Shown here piece after piece: positions 46,425 to 55,992 of a stretch of 64,000 nt of DNA; position 1 is the first letter of the stretch, and each line of letters starts with the position of its first letter. The stretch covers positions 2,394,001-2,458,000 of the forward strand of contig NZ_RIBP01000004.1 in assembly GCF_007273535.1 (NCBI RefSeq), in the 5' to 3' direction. Source of the DNA: Niallia circulans (GTDB taxonomy: Bacteria; Bacillota; Bacilli; Bacillales; Cytobacillaceae). The notes below the pieces were generated by a model. It ran no database searches. It saw only the letters and a program-made list of their open reading frames with translations, and was not told the DNA's origin. The translations under genes and the position numbers were made by a program.

Positions 46425-46607
46425 ATGAAGCGCATTGAACGGTTATTGATTAAGCTAATTGCCATCCAACTGTTTTTTTTGCTAGCTGGACAAATACTTA
46501 TATCAACAAACATACTACCTGGAATGCAAACTCTTGCTGAATATGAAGGTGTGACTGAGTCGAATTATACCTCTATATTGGAAACAATTGGAATAGAGCA
46601 GAAGTGA
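46425..46607 (+). CDS. ypfB: YpfB-like small protein (DUF5359)
   Basis: 60-residue protein with one membrane helix (about 8-30, LIKLIAIQLFFLLAGQILIS) and a short external tail. Location between ypfA and cmk and its length match B. subtilis YpfB. ATG 46425 follows GGAGAG (46410-46415); the in-frame ATG at 46389 adds 12 residues but no good site. Function unknown. Confidence 0.78.
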   Translation: MKRIERLLIKLIAIQLFFLLAGQILISTNILPGMQTLAEYEGVTESNYTSILETIGIEQK

Positions 46608-46613
46608 TGCATG

Positions 46614-46651
46614 AAAAACCTTTCGATCTGGGATTTGAAAGGTTTTTTTTT
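46614..46651 (+). terminator. Terminator after ypfB
   Basis: AAAACCTTTC and GAAAGGTTTT arms around a 12-nt loop, followed by T. Confidence 0.8.
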
Positions 46652-46814
46652 AATCATATGAATTCACAAAAAAATAGTATGGATTTTAATAGGTTTAATC
46701 AACAAATAAAAACATAAAATATGATAAAATAAACTTGCGAATAAAAATTTGTTCTAAGTAAATTCAATACTTAACGTTGAATACGAAGAATGGATAAGGT
46801 TTTTAGGAGGAAAT

Positions 46815-47492
46815 ATGGATAAGAAAATCAGCATTGCAATAGATGGACCGGCAGCAGCCGGAAAAAGCACTGTAGCAAAAATTGTGGCAGAACAGCTCGG
46901 TTATATATATATCGATACAGGGGCGATGTACAGAGCGCTAACCCTTAAGGCTATAAACAATGAGATTAGCTTAGAGGATGAGGCAGCATTGGTAGATATG
47001 CTTTCAAGTACATCCATTGAGCTGTTTCCTGGCGAAACAGGGCAAAAAATCTTCTTGGACAGTGTGGATGTCACAGAAGATATTCGCAGAAGCAATGTAA
47101 CTAACTCGGTGTCTATTGCTGCTAAGCATAAAGAAGTGCGTGAAGAGATGGTTCGCAGACAACAAGGGTTTGCAATTGGCGGTGGCGTGGTAATGGATGG
47201 TAGAGACATTGGAACACATGTTATACCTACAGCAGAAGTGAAGGTATTCTTGCTTGCTTCTGTCGAAGAGAGAGCTGTTAGACGCCACAATGAGAACTTA
47301 AATAAAGGCTTTGAATCAGATTTAGAGCAATTAAAATCAGAAATAGCTGCAAGAGATAAGCTGGATTCAGAACGTGAAGTTGCTCCGCTTAAAAAAGCAG
47401 ATGATGCCATTGAGATTGACACTACTTCTTTGTCCATCGAGGATGTTGTAGGTAAAATCATGGGATTAACAGAGGACAAAATCACTAGCTGA
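46815..47492 (+). CDS. cmk: Cytidylate kinase
   Basis: 225-residue (d)CMP kinase, with the P-loop GPAAAGKST (residues 11-19), the CMP-binding [13 protein letters not shown] region and the lid/GRDIGTHV segment. Supplies CDP for RNA and DNA precursors. Strong TAGGAGG site. Precedes ypfD as in most Bacillus. An inverted repeat of its last codons (AGAGGAC/GTCCTCT) lies near 47473-47502 but has no T-tract. Confidence 0.94.
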   Translation: MDKKISIAIDGPAAAGKSTVAKIVAEQLGYIYIDTGAMYRALTLKAINNEISLEDEAALVDMLSSTSIELFPGETGQKIFLDSVDVTEDIRRSNVTNSVSIAAKHKEVREEMVRRQQGFAIGGGVVMDGRDIGTHVIPTAEVKVFLLASVEERAVRRHNENLNKGFESDLEQLKSEIAARDKLDSEREVAPLKKADDAIEIDTTSLSIEDVVGKIMGLTEDKITS

Positions 47493-47671
47493 TGTCCTCT
47501 GATTAGCTGATAAAGCACGCTAGTGTTTCTTACTTGACAAATAATCACATTTATAAGAAGTTAGATAGAAGAAATAAATTTTTATTATTCTATTAATTTT
47601 TTATGAAAGCTATATGGGATAAGCAACCTGCTGCATAAAATTCCAATAGAAAAGTTGAAGGAGGAGTACAT

Positions 47672-48811
47672 ATGTCTGAAGAATTAAATGATATTGTCGT
47701 TCATAATTACACAGTTGGAGACCGAGTTTCCGGTAAGGTAACAAAGGTCGAAGAGAAGCAAGTTATTGTCGCGATTACTGACAGCAAACTGGATGGAATC
47801 ATTCCAATCAGCGAATTATCAAGCCTTCATATTGAAAAGGCTGAAGATGTTGTATCAGAAGGTGAAAAGCTTGACCTTCAAGTAATTAAAGTGGAAGAGG
47901 ATGCTCTCGTTCTGTCCAAAAGAAAAGTGGATGCGGAAAAGGCTTGGGAAAGCTTGGAAGAGAGATTTAATTCTGGCGAAATCTTTGATGCAGAAGTAAA
48001 GGATGTCGTTAAAGGCGGTCTTGTTGTTGATTTAGGCGTACGCGGTTTTGTTCCTGCTTCACTTGTGGAAGCTCATTATGTAGAAGATTTTTCTGACTAC
48101 AAAGGCAAAACCATCTCCTTTAAAATTGTCGAACTGGAAAAGGATAAAAATCGTTTGATTCTTTCTCATAAGGCTGTTGTGGAAGAGGAAAAGAGCAAAC
48201 AAAAACAAAATGTGCTTGAATCGTTGCAGGAAGGGCAAACACTTCAAGGTGTTGTTCAAAGAATAACTGATTTTGGTGCGTTTGTTGATTTAGGCGGAAT
48301 TGACGGGCTGGTTCACATCTCTCAACTTTCACATGAGCATATCACCAAACCTTCTGACGTTGTTCAGGAAGGGCAAGAAGTGAATGTAAAAATCTTGAGT
48401 GTTGACCGTAATAATGATCGCATTTCCTTGTCTATAAAGGATACTTTGCCGGGACCGTGGGCAAATATTGCTGATAAAGCCGAAAAAGGCAGTGTTTTGG
48501 AAGGAACAGTTAAACGCATTGTGTCTTATGGAGCGTTTGTTGAAGTGTTCCCAGGTGTGGAAGGACTTGTTCATATTTCACAAATTGCTCATAAACATAT
48601 CGGAACACCGCATGAAGTTCTTAAAGAAGGTCAAACTGTTCAAGTTAAAGTACTTGATGTAAATGAAGACGAACAACGTCTTTCATTAAATATCAAAGAC
48701 TTGACTGAAAAAGAGGAAGAAAATGAAGTATATGAGCTTCCAGAAGAATCAAAAGGCTTCCAATTGGGAGATATGATTGGCGAGCAATTGAGAAAATTAA
48801 AGCAACAATAA
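47672..48811 (+). CDS. ypfD: S1 RNA-binding domain protein YpfD (RpsA homologue)
   Basis: 379 residues with four S1 domains (near 14-80, 98-165, 187-255, 272-340), each showing G(D/Q)xVxGxVxxV and (V/I)HISQ-type strands. A short homologue of ribosomal protein S1; in Bacillus it is non-essential and its role is uncertain. ATG after AAGGAGGAG. Monocistronic with a terminator. Confidence 0.92.
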   Translation: MSEELNDIVVHNYTVGDRVSGKVTKVEEKQVIVAITDSKLDGIIPISELSSLHIEKAEDVVSEGEKLDLQVIKVEEDALVLSKRKVDAEKAWESLEERFNSGEIFDAEVKDVVKGGLVVDLGVRGFVPASLVEAHYVEDFSDYKGKTISFKIVELEKDKNRLILSHKAVVEEEKSKQKQNVLESLQEGQTLQGVVQRITDFGAFVDLGGIDGLVHISQLSHEHITKPSDVVQEGQEVNVKILSVDRNNDRISLSIKDTLPGPWANIADKAEKGSVLEGTVKRIVSYGAFVEVFPGVEGLVHISQIAHKHIGTPHEVLKEGQTVQVKVLDVNEDEQRLSLNIKDLTEKEEENEVYELPEESKGFQLGDMIGEQLRKLKQQ

Positions 48812-48829
48812 TAGTATAGAGCTGTCTTA

Positions 48830-48876
48830 AAAAGAGCGGTCCCTTCTCACAACGGAGAAGGAACTGCTCTTTTTTT
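48830..48876 (+). terminator. Terminator after ypfD
   Basis: AAAGAGC-G-GTCCCTTCTC and GAGAAGG-A-AC-T-GCTCTTT arms with small mismatches, then T-run. It also lies just past the reverse-strand ypzI gene. Confidence 0.82.
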
Positions 48877-48884
48877 ATGGAAAC

Positions 48885-49031
48885 TTATTCACTGTATTTA
48901 TTATCGTTTAATGCGCGGCCTTCAGCAGGGCTTTGCAAGCTTGTCGCCCCATTATAATGGATTGCCTGATCTCTGTCAGATTCTACACGATGACTTTTCT
49001 TCAACTTTTTTTCTTGTCGATCTTTACCCAC
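48885..49031 (-). CDS. ypzI: YpzI-like small protein
   Basis: A 48-codon reading frame on the reverse strand beginning MGKDRQEKKLKKSHRVESDR and ending NDNKYSE matches the small Bacillus protein YpzI, which occupies the same place between ypfD and yphA. Translation starts with GTG at 49029-49031, preceded by AGGGGGTG. The protein is hydrophilic and basic at the N-terminus, with no membrane segment or known function. It is too short for most automatic ORF cut-offs. Confidence 0.85.
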   Translation of the reverse strand: MGKDRQEKKLKKSHRVESDRDQAIHYNGATSLQSPAEGRALNDNKYSE

Positions 49032-49174
49032 TTAAACACACCCCCTAACAATAGAATGATATATAGTAGGACACTTTATACAGACAATTTCCTTGTGATT
49101 TTACTTGCCTGCTTTTTTCTTAGTTTAAAGTACATATTAAATTGACATAATGGAAAAAGTAGGAGTGTGAACAG

Positions 49175-49783
49175 ATGATGGAAGGTAATTTGTTTTATTG
49201 GTTCGCGTGGATGCTTTGGGTAATATCAACCTTTATGATGGACAAGGATAATAGGAATAGGGTATTTTACGCATCCATTTTATTAATTGCAATGATTTTA
49301 TATCCTTATCATTTTTTTATTGGCGGCATGGATTTATCGGTCTTGTTGTTAATCCAATTAGTAGCAGCATTAATATTTGCATCAAGACTGAAATTATCTC
49401 AGCAGCTCTTTACCGTGTTAACTTCGTTTATGACAATGCTTGCATATGTTTCTTTCCAGCTATTGAGCATTCTTGATCCAGTATGGCTGGTTGCTGACAA
49501 AAGTTTGCTGTTGGCTGCAACGCTTGTCCTATTAGCTCTTTTATTACATAAGTCTGTATTCTGCCAAGTCGTGATGGTTGTTTTAGGAAGTTCATTTGGT
49601 GAAGTAGTGTATGGCGGGTTGCTGCATTATTATTCTATGGATGTGGGATTCGGGACACCTGCCTATTTTGACAGTTTGCTTATAGGAATCAGCAGTTTGG
49701 TTGTGCTTCATATGACAAAAGTCGTTCTTGCAAGATGGGAACAGCATATTTATTTACTTGAAAAGGAGAAGCAAAAACTATGA
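49175..49783 (+). CDS. yphA: YphA-like membrane protein
   Basis: 202-residue membrane protein with about six hydrophobic helices; aligned by position with B. subtilis YphA, of unknown function. ATG 49175 or 49178; TAGGAGTG upstream. Its stop overlaps the next start (ATGATGA), so it is coupled to the YIEGIA gene. Probable sporulation role inferred from neighbours. Confidence 0.85.
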   Translation: MMEGNLFYWFAWMLWVISTFMMDKDNRNRVFYASILLIAMILYPYHFFIGGMDLSVLLLIQLVAALIFASRLKLSQQLFTVLTSFMTMLAYVSFQLLSILDPVWLVADKSLLLAATLVLLALLLHKSVFCQVVMVVLGSSFGEVVYGGLLHYYSMDVGFGTPAYFDSLLIGISSLVVLHMTKVVLARWEQHIYLLEKEKQKL

Positions 49784-50673
49784 TGACTACATTTACATAT
49801 CCGATCATGTTCGGACTTGTGATCGGAACTGCCCTCCGTATGTTTATGCTTCGAACAGATTACCGACAGTATCCAACATATTTGCATGGGAAGATAATCC
49901 ATATTGCTCTGGGGTTTATCGCGGCTGGTCTTGGTACAGTCGCCATTCCTTCAATATTAGACAAGGATTTCACTGCAGTGACCTTCTTAACTGTCGCAGC
50001 ATCACAATTCCGCGATGTTCGCAACATGGAGCGGAACACACTAACAGAACTAGATAGCTATGAAATGGTGCCACGGGGAAAGACATATATTGAAGGAATT
50101 GCGATTGCCTTTGAAAGCAGAAACTATCTTGTTATGTTCGCGAGCCTGCTTAGCACCTTTGGATATATTACTTTTCACATCTGGGGAGGAATAGTCGCTG
50201 CCATTATCTCCTTTTTTATCAGCCGGAAGCTGATGTCAGGTGGAAAGCTTCGTGACATTGTGACAGTCGATTATGTTGAGCCGAGATTCGATGGAGCAGG
50301 TCTTTATGTTGATAATATTTATATCATGAATATCGGGATACCAGCACGGCAGGAGGAAGTATTGAAATATGGTATGGGCTTTATCCTAACACCAAAGAAT
50401 TTCAATGCGCGAACAACAATTGCTAATCTAGGGCAACGACAGGCAATTTTGTATGATGTCTCAACAGCTTTAGGAGTGTACAGGGATTCTGGAACACCTG
50501 CTTTGGTGCCTTTGGCAAAAAGGGACTTAGAGGATGGAAGGGTTGCTGTGTTTATTTTGCCGCAAAACAACCAAAAGGAAAAAGCGCTTGAAATAATTGG
50601 CGCTGTCCCTACCCTTGAAAATGCCATCCGTATGCCGAGCAAAAGGCTGCGACGGGAGGAAGAAGCACAGTGA
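49780..50673 (+). CDS. seaA: YIEGIA-domain membrane protein (SeaA/YphB)
   Basis: 297-residue protein. The eponymous motif YIEGIAIAFESRNY occurs at about residues 104-117. About four membrane spans lie in the first 160 residues and a soluble domain with KRDLEDGRVAVFILPQNN follows. In B. subtilis YphB (SeaA) is linked to spore envelope formation. Translation overlaps yphA and leads into the capping subunit gene, an obligatory-looking pair. Confidence 0.85.
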   Translation: MMTTFTYPIMFGLVIGTALRMFMLRTDYRQYPTYLHGKIIHIALGFIAAGLGTVAIPSILDKDFTAVTFLTVAASQFRDVRNMERNTLTELDSYEMVPRGKTYIEGIAIAFESRNYLVMFASLLSTFGYITFHIWGGIVAAIISFFISRKLMSGGKLRDIVTVDYVEPRFDGAGLYVDNIYIMNIGIPARQEEVLKYGMGFILTPKNFNARTTIANLGQRQAILYDVSTALGVYRDSGTPALVPLAKRDLEDGRVAVFILPQNNQKEKALEIIGAVPTLENAIRMPSKRLRREEEAQ

Positions 50674-50855
50674 CAATTGAAAAGTATATATTAGCAGCTA
50701 TTACAACAAAACCGGACAAAGTAGCACCAGGAACTGGCGTCTTTTATTGCAGTGATGTGAATGAAATGGAAGCAGTTGCGACAAACCTGGAGGCGATACT
50801 TGACGGAATTGCCCATAAAATTAGTGAGGACGTTTTTATTATCGTCAAGCATTGA
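50670..50855 (+). CDS. ypzH: Capping complex subunit for YIEGIA (YpzH-like)
   Basis: 61-residue acidic soluble protein, starting with GTG at 50670 overlapping the seaA stop (GTGA). Known in databases as the capping complex subunit paired with YIEGIA proteins; role is unresolved. Motif-like ILDGIAHKISEDVFIIVKH at the C-terminus. Ribosome site GGGAGGAAG lies within seaA. Confidence 0.8.
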   Translation: MTIEKYILAAITTKPDKVAPGTGVFYCSDVNEMEAVATNLEAILDGIAHKISEDVFIIVKH

Positions 50856-50956
50856 CTTATCAGGGTATTAGGAAAACCATGAACAGGCCATCTCCCTAAC
50901 AATAAACAAATTTCTAGCTCTTGCCTGTACAAGGCCACTCTGTTAAGATATATTAG

Positions 50957-51001
50957 TTAGGGGACTGCCTCAAAAAAAAGGTAATCCCCTAATTGTTTTT
51001 A
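50957..51001 (+). terminator. Terminator of yphA-seaA-ypzH
   Basis: TTAGGGGA and TCCCCTAA arms with a 20-nt A-rich loop followed by TTGTTTTT, 100 nt after the last stop. The long loop lowers confidence. Confidence 0.6.
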
Positions 51002-51141
51002 GTTAGTTTAAAAAAGGTGGCAAATAATCAATATTTATTGGCTTATGATAGACACAAGGCTTGGAATAACAAATATACATAGTATTTTGTGAGCATAAAG
51101 CAAAAAAGACTATTTTGAAGTATGGAAGGGTGTAAGTAAGA

Positions 51142-52452
51142 ATGGCGAAACCTGTAATAGCAATAGTAGGAAGGCCTAACGTAGGTAAGTCTACTATTTT
51201 TAATAGAATTGTTGGAGAAAGAATCTCCATTGTAGAAGATATTCCTGGTGTAACAAGAGATAGAATATACAGCTCAGCAGACTGGCTTAATCACGATTTC
51301 AATCTTATCGATACTGGCGGAATTGACATTGGTGATGAGCCGTTTCTTGATCAAATCAGAGCACAGGCAGAGATTGCAATCGACGAAGCAGATGTTATTA
51401 TTTTCATCACAAATGGCCGTGAGGGAGTAACAGCTGCTGATGAAGAGGTTGCAAAAATCCTATATCGAGCAAAAAAACCTGTTGTTCTTGCGGTTAACAA
51501 AATTGATAATCCAGAGATGCGTGAGCAAATTTATGATTTCTACTCATTAGGATTTGGCGAGCCAATGCCAATTTCAGGATCACACGGCTTAGGTCTTGGC
51601 GACCTTCTGGATGAAGCAGCTAATCATTTCCCGAAAGGAAATGGACAAGAATACGATGATGATGTTATTAAGTTCTCCCTTATCGGACGCCCGAATGTTG
51701 GGAAATCCTCACTAGTTAACGCAATGCTTGGAGAAGACAGGGTAATTGTCAGCAATATTGCTGGGACAACAAGGGACGCGATTGACTCTCAAGTAACTGT
51801 AAATGGCGAAAAGTATGTAATCATTGATACTGCCGGAATGAGAAAAAAAGGGAAAGTGTACGAAAGCACAGAGAAATACAGTGTGCTGCGTGCATTGAGA
51901 GCGATTGAAAGATCAGACGTTGTTTTAGTTGTTATTGATGGAGAAGAAGGCATTATCGAGCAAGACAAAAAAATCGCAGGCTATGCACATGAAGCTGGCA
52001 GAGCTGTCATTATTGTCGTTAATAAATGGGATGCTGTCGAAAAAGACGAAAAGACAATGAAAACATTTGAACAAAATATTAGAGAGCATTTCCTATTTTT
52101 GGATTATGCACCGATTGTTTTCTTGTCTGCTAAGACGAAAAAACGTATTCATACATTGATTCCAATGATAAATGTTGCGAGTCAAAACCATACATTAAGG
52201 GTAGAGACAAGTGTATTAAATGATGTTGTCATGGATGCTGTTGCAATGAATCCGACACCAACTGATAAAGGAAAACGTTTGAAAATATACTACACGACTC
52301 AAGTTGCAGTCGGACCGCCAACATTTGTTGTGTTTGTTAATGATCCTGAGCTAATGCATTTCTCTTATGAGCGTTTCTTACAGAATCGTATACGAGATGC
52401 TTTTGGTTTTGAAGGAACACCAATAAGAATTTTTGCGCGTGAAAGAAAATAA
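51142..52452 (+). CDS. der: Ribosome biogenesis GTPase Der (EngA)
   Basis: 436-residue essential GTPase with two tandem Era-type G domains: first P-loop GRPNVGKS (10-17), DTGG, NKID; second [10 protein letters not shown] near residue 182, DTAGM, NKWD; C-terminal KH-like domain (about 355-436). Acts in 50S subunit assembly. ATG after AAGGGTG. Fourteen nucleotides before gpsA. Confidence 0.96.
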   Translation: MAKPVIAIVGRPNVGKSTIFNRIVGERISIVEDIPGVTRDRIYSSADWLNHDFNLIDTGGIDIGDEPFLDQIRAQAEIAIDEADVIIFITNGREGVTAADEEVAKILYRAKKPVVLAVNKIDNPEMREQIYDFYSLGFGEPMPISGSHGLGLGDLLDEAANHFPKGNGQEYDDDVIKFSLIGRPNVGKSSLVNAMLGEDRVIVSNIAGTTRDAIDSQVTVNGEKYVIIDTAGMRKKGKVYESTEKYSVLRALRAIERSDVVLVVIDGEEGIIEQDKKIAGYAHEAGRAVIIVVNKWDAVEKDEKTMKTFEQNIREHFLFLDYAPIVFLSAKTKKRIHTLIPMINVASQNHTLRVETSVLNDVVMDAVAMNPTPTDKGKRLKIYYTTQVAVGPPTFVVFVNDPELMHFSYERFLQNRIRDAFGFEGTPIRIFARERK

Positions 52453-52466
52453 TAGAGGTGGATCTA

Positions 52467-53516
52467 ATGGGTAATCAAACAAAAGTCGCAATGATCGGAG
52501 CTGGAAGCTGGGGAACAGCACTTGCACTTGTACTTGCTGACAATGGACATACTGTGCATCTTTGGGGGAAAAACGAGCAGGATATTGCAGAAATAAATAA
52601 AAACCATATTAACAAAAAATATCTTCCGGAAATTAAGCTTTCAGAAAACATCATTGGATTTACATCCATGCAGGAAGCATTACAGGATGTCCAATTTATC
52701 GTCATGTCTGTTCCGACAAAAGCGATGCGTGAAGTAATGCAGCAAATGATTCCTTATTTGGATGAGCCGAAAACATTTATTCATGTTAGTAAAGGGATTG
52801 AACCAGGCACTCTTCTTCGTATATCTGAAATTATGGAAGAAGAAATACCGGAACAACTTTTGAAAAGTATTGTCGTGTTGTCAGGGCCGAGCCATGCAGA
52901 AGAAGTGAGCTTGCGTCATTTAACAACAGTTACCGTTTCTTCGAAAAATATGGAAGAAGCAGAAAAGGTTCAAGATTTATTCATTAATTCTAAATTTAGA
53001 GTTTACACAAATCCAGATATTATCGGAGTTGAAATTGGCGGAGCGTTAAAAAATATCATCGCTGTTTGTGCCGGTATTACAGATGGATTAGGATTCGGAG
53101 ATAATGCAAAAGCGGCTCTTATCACAAGAGGACTTGCTGAAATGGCAAGATTAGGAACGAAGATGGGAGCTAATCCTTTGACGTTCTCAGGCTTAACTGG
53201 GATTGGTGATTTAATTGTGACATGTACAAGCGTCCATTCACGCAACTGGAGAGCCGGAAATCTGCTTGGAAAAGGTTGCCCGCTAGAAGAAGTCCTTGAG
53301 AACATGGGAATGGTCGTAGAGGGGATTAGAACGACGAAAGCAGGACATCAGCTTTCTGTTAAATACGGCATTGAGATGCCGATAACAAATGCCTTATACG
53401 ATGTGCTTTTTAATGGGAAGAACGCGAAGGATGTCGTTGAAGGTTTAATGACAAGAGACAAAACGCATGAGATGGAAGATCTTGTGAATATTCTTGCTTC
53501 CCAGTATACGGAATAA
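52467..53516 (+). CDS. gpsA: Glycerol-3-phosphate dehydrogenase [NAD(P)+]
   Basis: 349 residues, makes sn-glycerol 3-phosphate for phospholipids. NAD-binding GAGSWGTALA (about 10-19), NK-rich core and HVSKGIEPGT; C-terminal helical domain with catalytic Lys in EIGGALKNIIAV. ATG 52467 is used since AGAGGTGG is 5 nt upstream; GTG 52458 would put this site inside the gene. Terminator follows at distance. Confidence 0.95.
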   Translation: MGNQTKVAMIGAGSWGTALALVLADNGHTVHLWGKNEQDIAEINKNHINKKYLPEIKLSENIIGFTSMQEALQDVQFIVMSVPTKAMREVMQQMIPYLDEPKTFIHVSKGIEPGTLLRISEIMEEEIPEQLLKSIVVLSGPSHAEEVSLRHLTTVTVSSKNMEEAEKVQDLFINSKFRVYTNPDIIGVEIGGALKNIIAVCAGITDGLGFGDNAKAALITRGLAEMARLGTKMGANPLTFSGLTGIGDLIVTCTSVHSRNWRAGNLLGKGCPLEEVLENMGMVVEGIRTTKAGHQLSVKYGIEMPITNALYDVLFNGKNAKDVVEGLMTRDKTHEMEDLVNILASQYTE

Positions 53517-53660
53517 CCACCACATCTTCTAAAATTTAGGTGTTTGTTTTCAGAAATTGTTATATTACTGGGCATTTTCATGATGCGAAATATATATTTA
53601 TGCATACAATGCCTTGAAGCAACCTGGTGGAATGAACAGGTGATGGGCTATATAGTCATT

Positions 53661-53704
53661 AAATCAAAGTAAAGGTTCCCCTGCTTTTACTTTGATTTTT
53701 TTTT
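53661..53704 (+). terminator. Terminator after gpsA
   Basis: AAATCAAAGTAAA and TTTTACTTTGATTT arms followed by T-run. Confidence 0.8.
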
Positions 53705-53771
53705 GAGAAGAAATATTGGCTATTTAACTGATGTATACAAACGAAATAAAATAATATTTTTAAAAATTGTC

Positions 53772-53820
53772 ATAACCCTTTTTTTCATGTGTATACATGA
53801 TTTAGAAGGGTTATTTTTTT
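53772..53820 (+). terminator. Second terminator-like hairpin downstream of gpsA
   Basis: ATAACCCTT (53772-53780) pairs with AAGGGTTAT (53806-53814), enclosing an inner stem CATGT/ACATG (786-799); seven T follow. No gene between it and the first terminator is known. Confidence 0.7.
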
Positions 53821-53830
53821 GGCGTGAATA

Positions 53831-53875
53831 AAACCTTAAAGGAAAACATCACTAGTAGCTTTTCTTTTAAGGTTT
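53831..53875 (+). repeat. 16-bp inverted repeat upstream of spoIVA
   Basis: AAACCTTAAAGGAAAA (53831-53846) and TTTTCTTTTAAGGTTT (53860-53875) pair over 16 positions with one G-U, loop 13 nt; no T-tract follows. Confidence 0.7.
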
Positions 53876-53991
53876 GCGATAAAGTCCGCTATTTTCCTGT
53901 GTTTGTGCTAGTTAAGAGAATGGTTTCAAAGGGGATTTGGCTGTTGATTTACAAGTTGCCTAGCAAAAAAAAGGGGGAATTTTTAAAAGTA

Positions 53992-54022
53992 GTCATAATG
54001 AGATAGGACAACATCATAAATA
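53992..54022 (+). promoter_or_regulatory. Sigma-E promoter of spoIVA
   Basis: GTCATAAT (53992-53999) and CATAAATA (54015-54022) are 15 nt apart, a good sigma-E match; spoIVA is a sigma-E gene. Confidence 0.55.
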
Positions 54023-54093
54023 TATAATGTCTACAAGTTATTATATGGATTTTTGTTAATCTCTACACTAGGGAGAGTTCAGGAGGGGATCAT

Positions 54094-55572
54094 TTGGAAA
54101 AGGTTAATATTTTTAAGGATATTGCCGAAAGAACTGGCGGTGATATTTACTTAGGTGTAGTAGGTGCTGTTCGTACAGGCAAGTCTACTTTCATAAAGAA
54201 ATTTATGGAATTGGTTGTAATTCCTAATATGGATAATGAAGGAGATCGTGCAAGGACGAAGGATGAGTTACCTCAAAGCGCTGCAGGCAAAACAATCATG
54301 ACGACTGAGCCAAAATTTGTTCCAAATCAGGCTGCATCCGTTACTGTAGACGAAGGTTTGGATGTAAATATCCGATTAGTTGATTGTGTCGGCTATACAG
54401 TTCCAGGTGCACAAGGGTATGAGGATGAAAATGGACCTCGAATGATTAATACTCCATGGTATGAAGAGCCGATTCCATTTCATGAGGCGGCTGAAATTGG
54501 TACAAGAAAGGTTATTCAAGAGCACAGCACAATCGGTGTCGTCATAACTACAGACGGGACGATTGGGGATATTCCAAGAAGCAATTACTTAGAAGCAGAA
54601 AATAGGGTTATTGAAGAGCTGAAAGAGGTTGGTAAGCCTTTTATTATGATTATCAATAGTGCTCAGCCTTTTCATCCAAACACAGAAAAACTTCGAAATG
54701 AGCTGACAGAAAAATATGATATTCCAGTCATTGCCATGAGCGTTGAAAGCATGAGAGAGTCAGACGTTCTTAATGTAATGAGAGAAGCATTGTTTGAGTT
54801 TCCGGTATTGGAAGTTAACGTAAACTTGCCGAGCTGGGTTATGGTTCTTAGAGAAAATCACTGGCTTCGTGACAATTATCAAGAGGCAGTTAAGGAAACA
54901 GTTAAAGATATTAAGAGACTGCGAGATGTGGATCGAGTTGTTCAGCAATTCAGTGATTTTGAATTTATCGATAAGGCGGGTCTTGCTGGAATCGAGATGG
55001 GGCAAGGTGTGGCGGAAATTGATTTATTCGCGCCAGATGAATTGTATGATGAAATTCTCAAGGAAATTGTTGGGGTAGAAATCAGAGGGAAAGACCATCT
55101 GCTTGAGCTAATGCAGGATTTTGCCCACGCAAAAACGGAATATGATCAAATTTCAGATGCGTTGAAAATGGTGAAACAAACAGGCTACGGTATCGCAGCA
55201 CCATCCCTTGTTGATATGAGCCTAGATGAGCCGGAAATCATTCGCCAAGGCTCCAGATTTGGTGTAAGACTTAAGGCTGTAGCGCCATCTATCCACATGA
55301 TAAAAGTAGATGTAGAAAGTGAATTTGCACCAATTATCGGTTCTGAAAAACAGAGTGAGGAACTTGTCAGATACTTGATGCAGGATTTTGAGGATGATCC
55401 ACTATCAATATGGAATTCAGATATATTCGGAAGAAGTCTTAGCTCCATTGTAAGAGAAGGGATTCAGGCAAAGCTTTCTCTTATGCCAGAAAATGCTCGT
55501 TACAAATTGAAAGAAACGCTAGAGCGCATTATCAATGAAGGCTCTGGAGGACTTATCGCTATCATTTTGTAG
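54094..55572 (+). CDS. spoIVA: Stage IV sporulation protein A (coat basement ATPase)
   Basis: 492-residue TRAFAC-like ATPase that polymerises on the forespore surface as the coat platform. Walker A GAVRTGKST (24-32) and the NTP-binding fold up to about 240 precede the middle and C-terminal domains ending GGLIAIIL, which is needed for localisation through SpoVM. Starts with TTG preceded by AGGAGGGGATCA, the same rare start as B. subtilis spoIVA. Confidence 0.96.
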   Translation: MEKVNIFKDIAERTGGDIYLGVVGAVRTGKSTFIKKFMELVVIPNMDNEGDRARTKDELPQSAAGKTIMTTEPKFVPNQAASVTVDEGLDVNIRLVDCVGYTVPGAQGYEDENGPRMINTPWYEEPIPFHEAAEIGTRKVIQEHSTIGVVITTDGTIGDIPRSNYLEAENRVIEELKEVGKPFIMIINSAQPFHPNTEKLRNELTEKYDIPVIAMSVESMRESDVLNVMREALFEFPVLEVNVNLPSWVMVLRENHWLRDNYQEAVKETVKDIKRLRDVDRVVQQFSDFEFIDKAGLAGIEMGQGVAEIDLFAPDELYDEILKEIVGVEIRGKDHLLELMQDFAHAKTEYDQISDALKMVKQTGYGIAAPSLVDMSLDEPEIIRQGSRFGVRLKAVAPSIHMIKVDVESEFAPIIGSEKQSEELVRYLMQDFEDDPLSIWNSDIFGRSLSSIVREGIQAKLSLMPENARYKLKETLERIINEGSGGLIAIIL

Positions 55573-55604
55573 GAAACTCTCTATTGGGAGTTTCTTTTTT
55601 TTTT
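55573..55604 (+). terminator. Terminator after spoIVA
   Basis: GAAACTC-N8-GAGTTTC stem beginning right after the stop codon, followed by ten T. Confidence 0.82.
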
Positions 55605-55992
55605 ATCTTAAAATGATTAGCGATGCAATCTAAGCTGATTTACGTAGGGAGCCATTGTTACAAGCTTTTAAACGTCTGTAAAATTGTGGGTTCCTTATTA
55701 CACTTTCATATCAATTAATGAAAAGATTGCTATCATTATATAAAATTTCTTGATAAGCTCAAACGATTATGATAATCTTTTAAAGGAATCAGCGTCATTA
55801 CAGCGATTAAAGCATTATGATGTTTATTATGAATGCTTGTCATGTTAGAAGTAGCATCATTTTTTAAATAATGATGTGAACGAGGAGAAAATATTCTTAA
55901 TGACGTATAAAATTCCGATAAATTGTTTACAAATAATGATATGAAACGATTTTTTAGGATTTATTTGAAACATTTGGGAGGAGGTGAAAGGC
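55605..55992 (+). other. Long leader and promoter region of hbs
   Basis: Nearly 390 nt of AT-rich noncoding DNA between spoIVA terminator and hbs. It contains possible sigma-A promoter elements (e.g. TTGATA near 55749 with TAATCT 17 nt later) and, just before the start, the ribosome site GGGAGGAGGTGAAAG. B. subtilis hbs also has a long leader and multiple promoters. Confidence 0.55.

Larger units (their letters stand above)
53517..54093 (+). other. Structured intergenic region before spoIVA
   Basis: 577 nt without a convincing gene. It contains two T-tailed hairpins (53661-53704 and 53772-53820), a strong 16-bp hairpin without T-tract (53831-53875) and a sigma-E-like promoter (53992-54022). 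The yphE (DUF2768) and yphF genes that lie here in B. subtilis are missing. Confidence 0.65.

Noticed and set aside
48933..49145. 70-codon forward frame after ypfD
   Set aside because: Antisense to ypzI, which has a strong ribosome site and recognisable protein.
53824..54006. 60-codon GTG frame before spoIVA
   Set aside because: Runs through a 16-bp hairpin and into the sigma-E promoter; no ribosome site; probably not coding.
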